Under the pieces are notes generated by a model that was given only the letters and a program-made list of their open reading frames with translations, made no database searches and had not been told where the DNA came from. A DNA stretch of 64,000 bases from Limimaricola sp964022235 (GTDB lineage Bacteria; Pseudomonadota; Alphaproteobacteria; Rhodobacterales; Rhodobacteraceae): positions 186,001 through 250,000 of the forward strand of contig NZ_CAXHZL010000002.1 in assembly GCF_964022235.1 (NCBI RefSeq), given 5' to 3'. Positions 1 to 8,202 of this stretch are shown here, in pieces (position 1 is the stretch's first letter; each line of letters opens with the position of its first letter). Position numbers and translations under genes: made by a program.

Positions 1-603
1 CATCGAGATGTAGAGCATGCCATCGGGGCCGATGTCGCAGACCCGGGCACCGTGGTTGAAGCTTTCCTCCTCGACCGGGATCAGCTCGCCCTGCGGGACG
101 ACTTCGGCCACGGCCACGTCGGGGGATTCGTAGAAGAATTCCGCCGCCGGGAACATCAGCACCCGGTTGTGTTCGGCCAGAACGAGAAAGCCGTCCTTGG
201 TCATGCAAGGTCCGTTCGGCACCGCAAGGTCGAGCGCGGGGGCGAATTCCTTGACCTCGTCGGCGACGCGGTCGCCGTCACGGTCGGTCACGGCCCAGAA
301 CTTGTCCTTGCGGGTGCCCACGAAAACCACCGGCACCGAGTTGCCCAGCGCCATGTGCCGCGCATCGGGCACTACCGCGAAGAGGTCGATCTGAAAGCCC
401 TCGGGCATCTCGATGTTCTCGAGGATGCCGCGCAGGCGGTCGGCGTTTTCGCCCTTCTGGTCGATCACAGGTATGTCGAGCGAAGTTCCCGTAGTCCGGA
501 ACTCCCGCATCTTGGACAGGCTGTCGTCGCTGCTCTGGGCCAGCGCCGACACCGGCAAGGCCGTCGCCATCAGCAGCGCGGCCGTCATTCTGGAAATACG
601 CAT
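1..603 (-). CDS. PQQ-type sorbosone/glucose dehydrogenase family protein, 5' part only
   Basis: The first 201 residues of a secreted protein run off the window start. It begins MRISRMTAALLMATALPVSA, a typical Sec signal peptide with probable cleavage after ALA near residue 22. The start is supported by AGGGAGGA seven bases upstream. Pieces such as GFQIDLFAVVPDARHMALG, VFVGTRKDKFWAVTD and VPNGPCMTKDGFLVLAEHNR match the beta-propeller start of the sorbosone/glucose dehydrogenase family, periplasmic enzymes that oxidise sugars or alcohols, often with PQQ. Substrate and cofactor cannot be read from this part. It lies on the same strand as, and 70 bases after, the YeiH-family gene, so both may be transcribed together. 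A role in handling glucose released by the neighbouring sulfosugar genes is only speculation. Confidence 0.8.
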   Translation of the reverse strand, partial: MRISRMTAALLMATALPVSALAQSSDDSLSKMREFRTTGTSLDIPVIDQKGENADRLRGILENIEMPEGFQIDLFAVVPDARHMALGNSVPVVFVGTRKDKFWAVTDRDGDRVADEVKEFAPALDLAVPNGPCMTKDGFLVLAEHNRVLMFPAAEFFYESPDVAVAEVVPQGELIPVEEESFNHGARVCDIGPDGMLYISM

Positions 604-673
604 CGGGTCCTCCCTCACCTTACGTTAGGTCAAGAGTAGCAATGCTCAAAAATTGGTCAACAAGTATTACCGC

Positions 674-1666
674 CTAGCCGATCAGCGCCACGCCAAGGCC
701 AAGAAACAGCGCGAGGAACACCGTCTGCGCGGTCAGCAGCGCAATCGCTCGGCCGCCGACGTCGAGCAGTTTTCTCAGCGAGGTCTTCATGCCGACGGCG
801 GCGATGGCGGTCAGCAGCGCCCAGCGTGAGACGGCGCTCAGGGCCTCGATGCTCCAGCCGGGCAGAAGCTGCATCGAGTTGAGCGCGGCAAGCGCGAGAA
901 ACCCCAGCACGAAGCCCGGCACCAGCGGCGGCCGCGCGGCCCCTTGCGGTGCGCGGCGGCGCATCACGAGGGCGGCCACGAGCACGATCGGAGCCAGCAT
1001 GGTGACGCGGATGAGCTTCACCAGCGTCGCGATGTCGCCCGTTTCCTCGGAGACCGAGTAGCCTGCACCCACCACCTGCGCCACGTCGTGGATCGTGCCG
1101 CCCAGAAACACGCCGGTCTGGCGCGCATCGAAGCCCAGCCGCGCGGCGAGGATCGGATAGGCGATCATCGCCAGCGTCGAGAGCATGGTGACCGAGACCA
1201 CGGTGAAAATCAGATCGCGTTCGCCCCCCTCGCGGCGGGGCAGCACCGAGGCGATGGCCATCGCCGCAGAGGCTCCGCAGATCGCCACCGCGCCGCCCGA
1301 GAGAAACGCAAAGAGCCTGTCGCGTCCGGTGGCCCATGCAAAGGCCAGCGACGCGCCGATGGTGGCAAAGACACCGCCGACGATGAGCGCGAAGAGCCCC
1401 AGACCCAGCTCCTGCACCATGCCGACGCTGATCCGCACGCCCAACAGCGCCACGCCGATGCGCAGCAGCATGCGCGAGGCAAAGCCGATGCCGGGGGCCG
1501 AGCGCGGCTCTTCGGAGAGGAACTGCAAAGCGATGCCCAGAAGGATCGCCATCAGCATCGCGGGCGCGCCGTAATGCTCGGACAGGAACTGCGCCGCCAT
1601 CGCCACCAGCACCGCGAGGGCAAGGCCCGGAAAGAGGGTCCGGGACTGCTCGGCAAGACGGGTCAT
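674..1666 (-). CDS. YeiH/UPF0324 family putative sulfate (anion) exporter
   Basis: A 330-residue integral membrane protein with about nine to ten hydrophobic segments. Stretches such as LLRIGVALLGVRISVG, FLSGGAVAICGASAAMAIA and FLGGTIHDVAQVVGAGYS are the hallmark motifs of COG2855 (YeiH, UPF0324), annotated in databases as putative sulfate exporters with little direct biochemistry. The ATG at 1666 is preceded by AGGAG at good spacing; longer readings upstream would run into the terminator region. It lies just downstream of the terminator closing the monooxygenase/TRAP operon, on the same strand. Since desulfonation of a sulfosugar releases sulfite inside the cell, export of sulfite or sulfate is the obvious contextual job. 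That substrate is inferred, not seen. Confidence 0.85.
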   Translation of the reverse strand: MTRLAEQSRTLFPGLALAVLVAMAAQFLSEHYGAPAMLMAILLGIALQFLSEEPRSAPGIGFASRMLLRIGVALLGVRISVGMVQELGLGLFALIVGGVFATIGASLAFAWATGRDRLFAFLSGGAVAICGASAAMAIASVLPRREGGERDLIFTVVSVTMLSTLAMIAYPILAARLGFDARQTGVFLGGTIHDVAQVVGAGYSVSEETGDIATLVKLIRVTMLAPIVLVAALVMRRRAPQGAARPPLVPGFVLGFLALAALNSMQLLPGWSIEALSAVSRWALLTAIAAVGMKTSLRKLLDVGGRAIALLTAQTVFLALFLGLGVALIG

Positions 1667-1740
1667 GGTGGCTCCTGAAGACAAAGGGGAGGTGTCCGGG
1701 CGATGGCCCGGCTGGGAGAGGCATCGGAATGTCGGGAAAA

Positions 1741-1772
1741 GCGCCTGCCTTGGATCGGTCCAAGGCAGGCGC
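1741..1772 (-). terminator. Rho-independent terminator of the desulfonation/TRAP operon
   Basis: A perfect 14-bp inverted repeat (arms 1741-1754 and 1759-1772, 4-base loop). On the minus strand it is followed directly by TTTTCCCG. It lies 50 bases after the dctP stop and before the YeiH-family gene, so it closes the operon that starts at 7393 while leaving room for read-through. Confidence 0.9.
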
Positions 1773-1821
1773 GGGACCAAGGGGCGCCGTTGCGTCCCCC
1801 GGTCAGGTCAGAAGCGCAGGC

Positions 1822-2880
1822 TCACTTCATGTCGGCGGCGCGCGCGGCCTCGAGATCGCTCTCGGCCTCGGCCACGGCGGCGGTCAGCGCATCATAGATC
1901 TCCTGCCCGCCGTCGACATTGGCGGTGAACCATTCGTAGACCGGCTGCGCGGCCTCGGCGAAGGCGGCCTTTTCGTCGGGGCTCGGCACGTAGAGATCGC
2001 CACCACCGGCCACGAAATCTTCATAGGCCTGGATCGACTTGCGCTTCGGCGAGGCAAAGGTCGCCTGCTGCAGCTGGTAGAAGCCGTCGACCACGACGCG
2101 CTTGAGATCGTCGGGCAGCTCTTGGAAGCGCTGGTTCGACATCCACCACAGCGCACCCATGTAGGCGTGGCCGTCGAGGGTGACGTATTGCAGGCCCGCG
2201 TCCGGGAACTTCATCGACATGATGTCGGTGATGCCGTTCTTGGTGCCCTCGACCACGCCGGTCTGCAGCGAGGTGAACAGTTCGGGCCACGGGATCGGCG
2301 TCGGCGAGGCGCCCAGCGCGCGCACCAGCTCTTGCGGCAGATCGGCGACCACGGTGCGGATCTTCAGGCCCTCGATGTCCGAGGGTTGGGCGATGCGGCG
2401 CTTGGTGTTGGCAAAGTTGCGCCAGCCGCCGGTGTTGCCGATGGTCATGAGCCGGATCGTGTCGTCCGAATCCGCCAGAGCCATGTCGCGCATGGTGCGG
2501 GTGAAATCGCCCGACAGCACGGCTTCGGCTACGCGGTCGTCGGCCATCACGTAAGGCAGGTCGAGCACCTGCACGTAGGGAAACAGCCCCGAGGCGCCGC
2601 CCGAGGTCGAGATATAGACATCGATCGAGCCGTCGGCCACGCCTTGCAGGCACTCCGCGCCGTTCGAGCACAGCTGCGTGCCCATGAAGATCTCGACCGC
2701 CATGGCGCCGTTCGAGGCGGCCTCGACGTAGTTCTTGAAGACCACGAGGCCGTCGTAATCCTCGTCGTTCTCGTTGGAGTTGGCGGTGACGCGCAGGGTG
2801 ACGTCCTGTGCCATGACGGGCAGCGCGGTGCCGGCCATGAGTGCGGCCAGTCCGGCAGCCTTGAGGGTTTTCGCGAGCAT
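1822..2880 (-). CDS. dctP: TRAP transporter periplasmic solute-binding protein (DctP family)
   Basis: A 352-residue secreted binding protein. It has a clear signal peptide (MLAKTLKAAGLAALMAG...PVMA, cleaved before QDVTLRV), then the DctP fold with the conserved arginine in GLKIRT that salt-bridges the substrate's anionic group, and the family stretch ELFTSLQTGVVEG. The ATG at 2880 follows GGGAGGACACC, so the longer reading beginning MSKRED is rejected. It lies 29 bases after dctM in an operon that also encodes an SsuD-like monooxygenase, an aldo/keto reductase and a flavin reductase. The likely ligand is therefore sulfoquinovose or one of its glycosides, such as sulfoquinovosyl glycerol. DctP proteins bind small organic acids, so a sulfonated sugar is chemically plausible, but the ligand is an inference. 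Confidence 0.93.
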   Translation of the reverse strand: MLAKTLKAAGLAALMAGTALPVMAQDVTLRVTANSNENDEDYDGLVVFKNYVEAASNGAMAVEIFMGTQLCSNGAECLQGVADGSIDVYISTSGGASGLFPYVQVLDLPYVMADDRVAEAVLSGDFTRTMRDMALADSDDTIRLMTIGNTGGWRNFANTKRRIAQPSDIEGLKIRTVVADLPQELVRALGASPTPIPWPELFTSLQTGVVEGTKNGITDIMSMKFPDAGLQYVTLDGHAYMGALWWMSNQRFQELPDDLKRVVVDGFYQLQQATFASPKRKSIQAYEDFVAGGGDLYVPSPDEKAAFAEAAQPVYEWFTANVDGGQEIYDALTAAVAEAESDLEAARAADMK

Positions 2881-2909
2881 GGTGTCCTCCCTTTTGCTCA
2901 TCTTCTTGT

Positions 2910-4199
2910 TCAGTCGGCGAAGCCCGTCAGGCGCGGGATCGTCATGGAAATCTCAGGTACGAAGGTGATCAGCATGATCACGAGGATCTCGACCGCGAGA
3001 AACGGCAGGATCGCCTTGGAAATGGTCTCGACCTTTTCGCCCGAGACCGAGGCTGCGACGAAGAGCACGAGGCCCATCGGTGGCGTTGCCAGCCCCACGG
3101 TCAGGTTCACGCACATGATGATCGCGAAATGCACCGAGTCGACGCCGAGCGAGGTGAACACCGGCCCGAGGATCGGCCCGAGAATGATGATTGCCGGGCC
3201 CGCGTCGAGGAACATGCCCACCGCGAACAGCAGCAGGTTGATCAGGAACAGCAGCAAGAGCGGGTTCTCGGTCAACGTCAGGATGAAGTCGGCCAGAAGC
3301 TCGGGCGCGTGGGAGAGCGAGACCACCGTCTTGAACGACATCGCGGCCCCCACCAAAAGCAGCACCACGGCGGAGGTGATGCCTGCCTTGGCGAGCACGT
3401 CGGGCAGTTCGGAGAGCTTCAGCGTGCGCAACACGAAGATCCCGATGATGAGCGCATAGGCCACGGCGACGGCGGCGGCCTCGGTGGGCGTGAACACGCC
3501 CGACAGGATGCCGCCGAGGATGATCACCGGCGTCAGCAGCGGGAAGAAGGCCTTGATCGAGGCCTGACCGCGTTCGCCCCAAGTGTGGCGGCGCGAGGCG
3601 ACGGGAAAATCATAGCGATCTGCCATGAGCTTCACGAGCACCATCAGCCCGACGCCCACGAGGATGCCCGGCACGATGCCCGCGAGGAACAGCGCTGCGA
3701 CGCTTTCGCCCATGACATAGGCATAGATGATCATGATGCCCGAGGGCGGGATGATCGGACCGATGACCGAAGATGCGGCGGTGATCGCGGCGGCGAAGCG
3801 GCGGGTGTAGCCCTGCTTTTCCATCGCCGGGATCAGCATCGAGCCCAGCGCCGAAGTATCGGCCACCGCCGAGCCCGAGAGCCCCGCGAAGAGCATCGAC
3901 GACAGGATGTTCACATGCGCCAGACCGCCCCGGAAGTGCCCCATGAGGGCTTGGGAGAACTCAACCAGCCGCAAGGTGATGCCGCCGCGGTTCATCAGCT
4001 CGCCCGCGAGCATGAAGAACGGGATCGCCATCAGCGGGAAGCTGTCCATGCCGTTGTAGAGGTTGCGGTAGAGCAGCGTGATGTCGCGCTCCTGCCCGTT
4101 GAGCCACAAGAGGATGCCGGGCGCGAACAGCAGGCCGAAGAACACCGGCAGACCGACCATCAGAAAGAACAGGAACACCGGAAGGAACAGGACCAGCAT
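2910..4199 (-). CDS. dctM: TRAP transporter large permease (DctM)
   Basis: A 429-residue membrane protein of the DctM family, about twelve membrane segments, which forms the sodium-coupled translocation pathway of TRAP transporters. Typical motifs are visible: FFMLAGELMNRGGIT near residue 60, LSGSAVADTSALGSMLIP near residue 110, and SVIGPIIPPSGIMIIYAY near residue 145. Its ATG overlaps the dctQ stop codon as TAATG, which implies translational coupling. It works with DctQ and the binding protein DctP to take up a solute against its gradient. In this operon the cargo is probably the sulfosugar attacked by the upstream enzymes. The length is normal and no key region is missing. Confidence 0.95.
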   Translation of the reverse strand: MLVLFLPVFLFFLMVGLPVFFGLLFAPGILLWLNGQERDITLLYRNLYNGMDSFPLMAIPFFMLAGELMNRGGITLRLVEFSQALMGHFRGGLAHVNILSSMLFAGLSGSAVADTSALGSMLIPAMEKQGYTRRFAAAITAASSVIGPIIPPSGIMIIYAYVMGESVAALFLAGIVPGILVGVGLMVLVKLMADRYDFPVASRRHTWGERGQASIKAFFPLLTPVIILGGILSGVFTPTEAAAVAVAYALIIGIFVLRTLKLSELPDVLAKAGITSAVVLLLVGAAMSFKTVVSLSHAPELLADFILTLTENPLLLLFLINLLLFAVGMFLDAGPAIIILGPILGPVFTSLGVDSVHFAIIMCVNLTVGLATPPMGLVLFVAASVSGEKVETISKAILPFLAVEILVIMLITFVPEISMTIPRLTGFAD

Positions 4200-4789
4200 T
4201 ATTCGGCGCTCCCCAGAACGGGATTTCTAACCATGGGCAGCCGGTCGGCGGCCCCGAACAGCCCCATGACGGCGCGCAGCATCAATTCGAGATTGACGAG
4301 GATCAGCAGCGCGAAGCCCACCACCATCGACAGCAACATCCAGCTGCGCGGGATTCGGTACCAGCTCTCGAGGTTCCACGAGGTTGGCAGGTAGAGCGAG
4401 GCGGTGTCGAAGCGTCCGCCCAGCCCGTTCACCTCGGCCCAGCCGATGGTCAGCCCCATCACCAGCACCAGCATGGCGATGGACAAAAGGATCAGCGACA
4501 GCAGCGCAGAGAGCCGCACCGGCAGCGCCATCAGCAGGCTGTCGATCGCGACGAAGCCGCCGTGGCGCAGCGCCGTCGGGGCCATCAGCCCGGTCATCCA
4601 CAGCATGCAAAAGCGCGCCGCCTCGTCAGGCCAAGGCAGCGCGTTGTTGAACACGTAGCGCATGACGACCTGCAACAGCGTCACCGCCACCATGATGGCG
4701 ATGGCCACGACGCCGATGCCGCGGCCCGCGGCACACAGCACCGCGTTGAGCCGCCCCAGCGGCCCCAGCACGGCCAGAACTCCTCCCAT
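4199..4789 (-). CDS. dctQ: TRAP transporter small permease (DctQ)
   Basis: A 196-residue protein with four hydrophobic segments, matching the DctQ small subunit that scaffolds DctM in TRAP transporters. The family signature sits in the middle: VMRYVFNNALPWPDEAARFCMLWM, whose WPDE/AR core is common in DctQ. I chose the ATG at 4789 (MGGVLAVLG); it is preceded by a purine-rich GGGAAGGGGAGATCG. The gene overlaps dctM by one base and starts 53 bases after the flavin reductase stop, so it belongs to the same transcript. The N-terminal part is alanine-rich and poorly conserved, as usual for this subunit. Confidence 0.93.
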   Translation of the reverse strand: MGGVLAVLGPLGRLNAVLCAAGRGIGVVAIAIMVAVTLLQVVMRYVFNNALPWPDEAARFCMLWMTGLMAPTALRHGGFVAIDSLLMALPVRLSALLSLILLSIAMLVLVMGLTIGWAEVNGLGGRFDTASLYLPTSWNLESWYRIPRSWMLLSMVVGFALLILVNLELMLRAVMGLFGAADRLPMVRNPVLGSAE

Positions 4790-4842
4790 CGATCTCCCCT
4801 TCCCTCTCGGGTTGCCGCTCCTCCCCAGGATGCGGCGATGTC

Positions 4843-5352
4843 TCAGTCCTGCGCGAGCCGCACGGTCTTGCCCGCGTAGAACACAAGCGGCGCGCCGTCG
4901 CGCAGCTCGCATCGATCGACCCGGCCCACCACGATCACATGGTCACCGCCCTCATGCGTGGCCTCGCGCGTGCAGTCGAACCGCGCCAACGCGCCGGGGA
5001 TCACCGGCACGCCCGCCTCGTTCAGCTCCAGATCGTGCTCGCCCAGCTTCCACGCGTCTTTCGAGACACCAAAGCACAGCTCGGCCTGGCCCTCGGCCAG
5101 CACATGTATCACGTAATTCGTCGCATGGGCGAAATGCTCGAAGCGGCGCGAGCCCCGATCGGGCGACCACAGCACCAAGGGCGGGTCGAGCGACAGGCTC
5201 GAGAAGCTGTTGGCGGTGATCGCCACCGGCCCCTCCTCACCCGCCACTGTGACGATGGTGACGCCGGTGGCAAAGCGGCCGAAGGCATCGCGCAGAAGCC
5301 GGGTGTTCCCTGCGTCCGGCACAAAGCCCGTGATCTCGGCCGATGCGCTCAC
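4843..5352 (-). CDS. smoA: NAD(P)H:flavin reductase partner of the monooxygenase (SmoA-like)
   Basis: A 169-residue protein of the flavin reductase-like (HpaC/SsuE-type split barrel) family: RDAFGRFATGVTIVTV, ITANSFSSLSLDPPLVLWS and the late GGDHVIVVGRV are characteristic. It should reduce FMN with NAD(P)H and hand FMNH2 to a two-component monooxygenase. It starts at a GTG whose last bases overlap the aldo/keto reductase stop (GTGA), giving tight coupling. Sitting one gene from an SsuD-like monooxygenase and next to an aldo/keto reductase, it corresponds to SmoA of the oxidative sulfoquinovose pathway. The enzyme class is secure; the pathway assignment rests on neighbours. Confidence 0.88.
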   Translation of the reverse strand: MSASAEITGFVPDAGNTRLLRDAFGRFATGVTIVTVAGEEGPVAITANSFSSLSLDPPLVLWSPDRGSRRFEHFAHATNYVIHVLAEGQAELCFGVSKDAWKLGEHDLELNEAGVPVIPGALARFDCTREATHEGGDHVIVVGRVDRCELRDGAPLVFYAGKTVRLAQD

Positions 5353-6239
5353 GGCACCTCCGCGCCGAGCGCGGCCTCGTAGAGCGAGAACCAGGCCTGA
5401 CGGTCGAGATCGACCTTCAGCGCGTCGCCGATTTTGGCGATCCGCTCCACGTTGTTGGTGCCCAGCACCGGCAGGATGCCCGCCGGATGCGCCAGCAGGA
5501 AGGCCACGGCCACGGCGGCGCGGTCGACGCCCTGCGCCTCGGCGATGGCGTCGAGCTTTTCGGCCACCGGCCCCTGCCCGGTCATCAGCTCGCCGCCGCC
5601 CAACGGCGACCACGCCATGAGCGGGATGTTGCGGCGCTGATGAAAGGCGAGATCGCCGTCGGTGAAGGGATCGAGCCGCTTCAGCGAAATCTCGATCTGG
5701 TTGGTGGCGATGGGCGTCTCCATCGCGGATTGCAAAAGCTCCACGTCCCAGGGGCGGAAGTTCGACACGCCGACGGCGCGGACCTTGCCGCTCGCCACGA
5801 GGGCGTCGAGTGCGGCCCCGGTCTCGCGCGGATCCATCATCGGGTCGGGGCGGTGGATTAGCAGCAGGTCGAGATGCTCGATGTGCATGTCGCGCAGGCT
5901 CGTCTCGACCGCCTGCTCGATATAGGCGCGAGAGGTGTCGTAATGCTTGACCGTCTTGTCGGCATGGCGGCCCATGGGGGCCACGATGCCGCATTTGCTG
6001 ACGATCTCGATTTGGTCACGCAGCGAAGGGTCTTCCTTCAGCGCCGCGCCCAGCACCGCCTCGGCGCCGTAGCCGCCATAGATGTCGGCCTGATCCATGG
6101 TGGTGATGCCCTGCGCGAGGCACGCGTCGATCTTGGCGCGGACGTGTTTGGGGCTGGTGTCGGCGTCGTCGGCGATGCGCCACATGCCATAAACGAGGCG
6201 GCTCAGCGCCACCTCCTTCGAAATCTCGATCCGGTTCAT
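5349..6239 (-). CDS. smoB: Aldo/keto reductase, probable 6-oxo-glucose reductase (SmoB-like)
   Basis: A 296-residue aldo/keto reductase. The catalytic tetrad is visible: Asp49 and Tyr54 in MDQADIYGGYG, Lys82 in VSKCG and His129 in LLLIHRPDP. NAD(P)H-binding motifs GVSNFRPWD and the late VLGTNNVERI are also present. In the SMO sulfoquinovose pathway the homologous SmoB reduces 6-dehydro-glucose, the aldehyde left after oxidative loss of sulfite, to glucose. The ATG at 6239 overlaps the monooxygenase stop (ATGA) and the gene's own stop overlaps the next start (GTGA). This coupled trio of monooxygenase, AKR and flavin reductase is the strongest evidence for the pathway. Alone, the protein could be any sugar-aldehyde AKR. 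Confidence 0.88.
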   Translation of the reverse strand: MNRIEISKEVALSRLVYGMWRIADDADTSPKHVRAKIDACLAQGITTMDQADIYGGYGAEAVLGAALKEDPSLRDQIEIVSKCGIVAPMGRHADKTVKHYDTSRAYIEQAVETSLRDMHIEHLDLLLIHRPDPMMDPRETGAALDALVASGKVRAVGVSNFRPWDVELLQSAMETPIATNQIEISLKRLDPFTDGDLAFHQRRNIPLMAWSPLGGGELMTGQGPVAEKLDAIAEAQGVDRAAVAVAFLLAHPAGILPVLGTNNVERIAKIGDALKVDLDRQAWFSLYEAALGAEVP

Positions 6240-7393
6240 CAACGTCGTTCTCCCACGCCCAGCGGCGTTTTCGGTGTCTCGGCCGGCACGCGCCCATAGG
6301 CTTCGGGCAGCGAGCAGGTCTTCATCATCGGCAACACGCGCGCGCCGAAGTGCTTGGCTTCCTCGATATGCGGATAGCCCGAGAGGATGAAGGCCCGCAT
6401 GCCCATCTTGCGGTAGTCTTCGAGCTTGGAGAACACCTGATCGGTGGAACCGACCAAAGCCGCGCCGCATCCCGACCGCGCTCGTCCAACGCCGGTCCAC
6501 AGGTTCGGTTCGATGAAGCCGTCCATATCCGCCAGTTCGCGGTTGCGCGCCTGATGCGACACGCCGAGCGATGTAGCGTCGAGCGCGCGCTCGCGGATCG
6601 CGCGGCCCTGTTCGTCGTCAAGCTCGGAGACGAGGTGCTGGGCATACTCGCGGGCCTCGGCCTCGGTGTCGCGCACGATCACATGCACGCGCAGCCCGTA
6701 ATCCAGAGTGCGGTCGTATTTCGCCGCGACCTCGTGCACGGCGCGCATCCGCCCCGCCAGCTCGTCGCGCTTTTCGGGCCACATCAGATAGACATCGCAA
6801 TGCTGGCCGCACAGCTCCAGCGCGTCGGGGGAGTAACCGCCGAAGTAAAGAAGCGGCCCACCCGTCTGATAGGGCTTTGCCGGATCGGTGGTGAGGCCCG
6901 AAAAGTCATAGACCTCGCCCTTGTAGTTGATCTCATCCTGGGTCCAGGCCTGTTTGAGGATCTCGACCACCTCGCGCGAGCGCTGGTAGCGGAACTTGCT
7001 GTCGGCTTTCTCGCCCGGAAAGTCCGAAGAGATCACGTTGAGCGTCAGTCGGCCTTCGAGCATGTGATCGAGCGTCGCCACCGTGCGCGCGAGCATGATG
7101 GGCTGCATCTCGCCGCAGCGGATCGCGGCCAGCAGGTTGATCTTCGAGGTGATCGGCGCGCAGCCCGCGACGAAGCTCAGCGTGTCCTGCCCGACCTGAT
7201 AGGACGAAGGGCACAGGATGTTGCGAAAGCCCTGCGCTTCGGCGGTCTTCACGATGTCCGAGCAATGCGCCCAGGAAGAGCGCAGATCGCCCTCGGGCTT
7301 GCCCAGAAGCCGGAAATCATCCGAGCAGAGCGCTGCGAACCACGACACTTCGACCGCGTCGAGATCGGGCGAGGTGATGGGGACGACGGTCAT
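6239..7393 (-). CDS. smoC: LLM-class flavin-dependent sulfonate monooxygenase, probable sulfoquinovose monooxygenase (SmoC-like)
   Basis: A 384-residue bacterial-luciferase-fold monooxygenase of the SsuD type. Visible family elements include ILCPSSYQVGQDTLSFVAG, MLARTVATLDHMLEGRLTLNVISSD and GGPLLYFGGYSPDALE, the flavin and sulfonate barrel regions. Such enzymes use FMNH2 and O2 to break a C-S bond, releasing sulfite and an aldehyde. Because it is translationally coupled to an aldo/keto reductase and a flavin reductase rather than to ssuABC, I assign it to sulfoquinovose (SMO pathway) rather than to general alkanesulfonates. The ATG is preceded by CGGAGGAG. It is the first gene of an operon running to 1822 and is divergent from the GntR regulator. 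Confidence 0.85.
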   Translation of the reverse strand: MTVVPITSPDLDAVEVSWFAALCSDDFRLLGKPEGDLRSSWAHCSDIVKTAEAQGFRNILCPSSYQVGQDTLSFVAGCAPITSKINLLAAIRCGEMQPIMLARTVATLDHMLEGRLTLNVISSDFPGEKADSKFRYQRSREVVEILKQAWTQDEINYKGEVYDFSGLTTDPAKPYQTGGPLLYFGGYSPDALELCGQHCDVYLMWPEKRDELAGRMRAVHEVAAKYDRTLDYGLRVHVIVRDTEAEAREYAQHLVSELDDEQGRAIRERALDATSLGVSHQARNRELADMDGFIEPNLWTGVGRARSGCGAALVGSTDQVFSKLEDYRKMGMRAFILSGYPHIEEAKHFGARVLPMMKTCSLPEAYGRVPAETPKTPLGVGERR

Positions 7394-7441
7394 GCGGGGC
7401 TCCTCCGGGCTTTGCGATTTCCACTTGCGTAGCAGCGGGTC

Positions 7442-7468
7442 AAATGCAAATCAATGGTGCATCAATTT
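7442..7468. promoter_or_regulatory. Candidate operator between the divergent smo-like operon and its regulator
   Basis: The 97-base gap between the two divergent starts contains an AT-rich patch, unusual in this GC-rich sequence. It holds an ATGCA/TGCAT inverted pair (7444-7448 and 7458-7462) and two offset ATCAAT copies (7450-7455 and 7461-7466). It is a reasonable binding site for the neighbouring GntR protein and would overlap both promoters. No clear -35/-10 pair could be fixed. Confidence 0.4.
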
Positions 7469-7490
7469 GGATCGCGAGATTTTCGAGCCG

Positions 7491-8192
7491 ATGCCCGACG
7501 CCCCCGCCGCCCTGCCCCTGCACCTTCAGATCAGCGAGCTGCTGATCCGCGAGATCGCTTCCGGGCGGCTGGTGGACGGCGAACGCCTGCCGCCCGAACG
7601 CGGCCTCGCGGTGCGTCTGGGCACCTCGGTGCGCACGCTGCGCAAGGCGCTGGCGGACCTGTCGGACAAGGGGATGCTTGAGCGGGTGCAGGGCTCGGGC
7701 AACTATGTGCGCCGCAGCGCACGGGTCGAGAGCGTCTACTCGATGTTCCGTCTGGAGCTGCCCGAGGGTGGCGGCCTGCCGCGGGCCGAGGCGCTCGACA
7801 TCACCCGGATGGACAAGCCCGCCGACCTGCCGCGCTTCGGCACGGCCGCGCAGGCCACCCGCGTTCGCCGTCTGCGGCGTCTGAACCAGACCGTAATGGC
7901 GGTCGAGGAGATCTGGCTCGACGGGGCGGCGGGGATGATCGACCCGGCGAAACTCGGCGACTCCCTCTACCTCTATTACAAGACCCACCTCGGTTTCTGG
8001 ATCACCCGCGCCGAGGATCGGGTCACGATGGACGCGGTGCCCGACTGGTCGCCGGACGCCTTCGGCGTCCGGCCCGGCGCCCCCACCGGATATATCGAGC
8101 GACTGAGCTGGGCGCAGGGGCCCGCACCGGTCGAGTTCTCGCGCACATGGTTCGACACGACGCGCGCCCATTACGTGCAACGCCTGATCTGA
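7491..8192 (+). CDS. GntR-family transcriptional regulator with UTRA domain
   Basis: A 233-residue regulator. Residues about 5-70 form a GntR winged helix (LHLQISELLIREIASG, GERLPPERGLAVRLG, TLRKALADLSDKGMLERVQGSGNYV). Residues about 85-230 form a UTRA effector domain, in which small metabolites, often sugars or their phosphates, are sensed. It is divergent from the monooxygenase operon and 10 bases upstream of the Gfo/Idh/MocA gene, so it probably represses both until the sulfosugar or a product binds. The ATG at 7491 has no good ribosome site; an in-frame TTG at 7467 is an alternative that would add eight residues. The regulator family is clear, the ligand unknown. Confidence 0.9.
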   Translation: MPDAPAALPLHLQISELLIREIASGRLVDGERLPPERGLAVRLGTSVRTLRKALADLSDKGMLERVQGSGNYVRRSARVESVYSMFRLELPEGGGLPRAEALDITRMDKPADLPRFGTAAQATRVRRLRRLNQTVMAVEEIWLDGAAGMIDPAKLGDSLYLYYKTHLGFWITRAEDRVTMDAVPDWSPDAFGVRPGAPTGYIERLSWAQGPAPVEFSRTWFDTTRAHYVQRLI

Positions 8193-8202
8193 GGGAGATC
8201 AC

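Noticed and set aside
6239..7393. Reading the monooxygenase as a general alkanesulfonate monooxygenase (SsuD)
   Set aside because: No ssuABC importer genes accompany it, and it is translationally coupled to an aldo/keto reductase, which alkanesulfonate use does not require.
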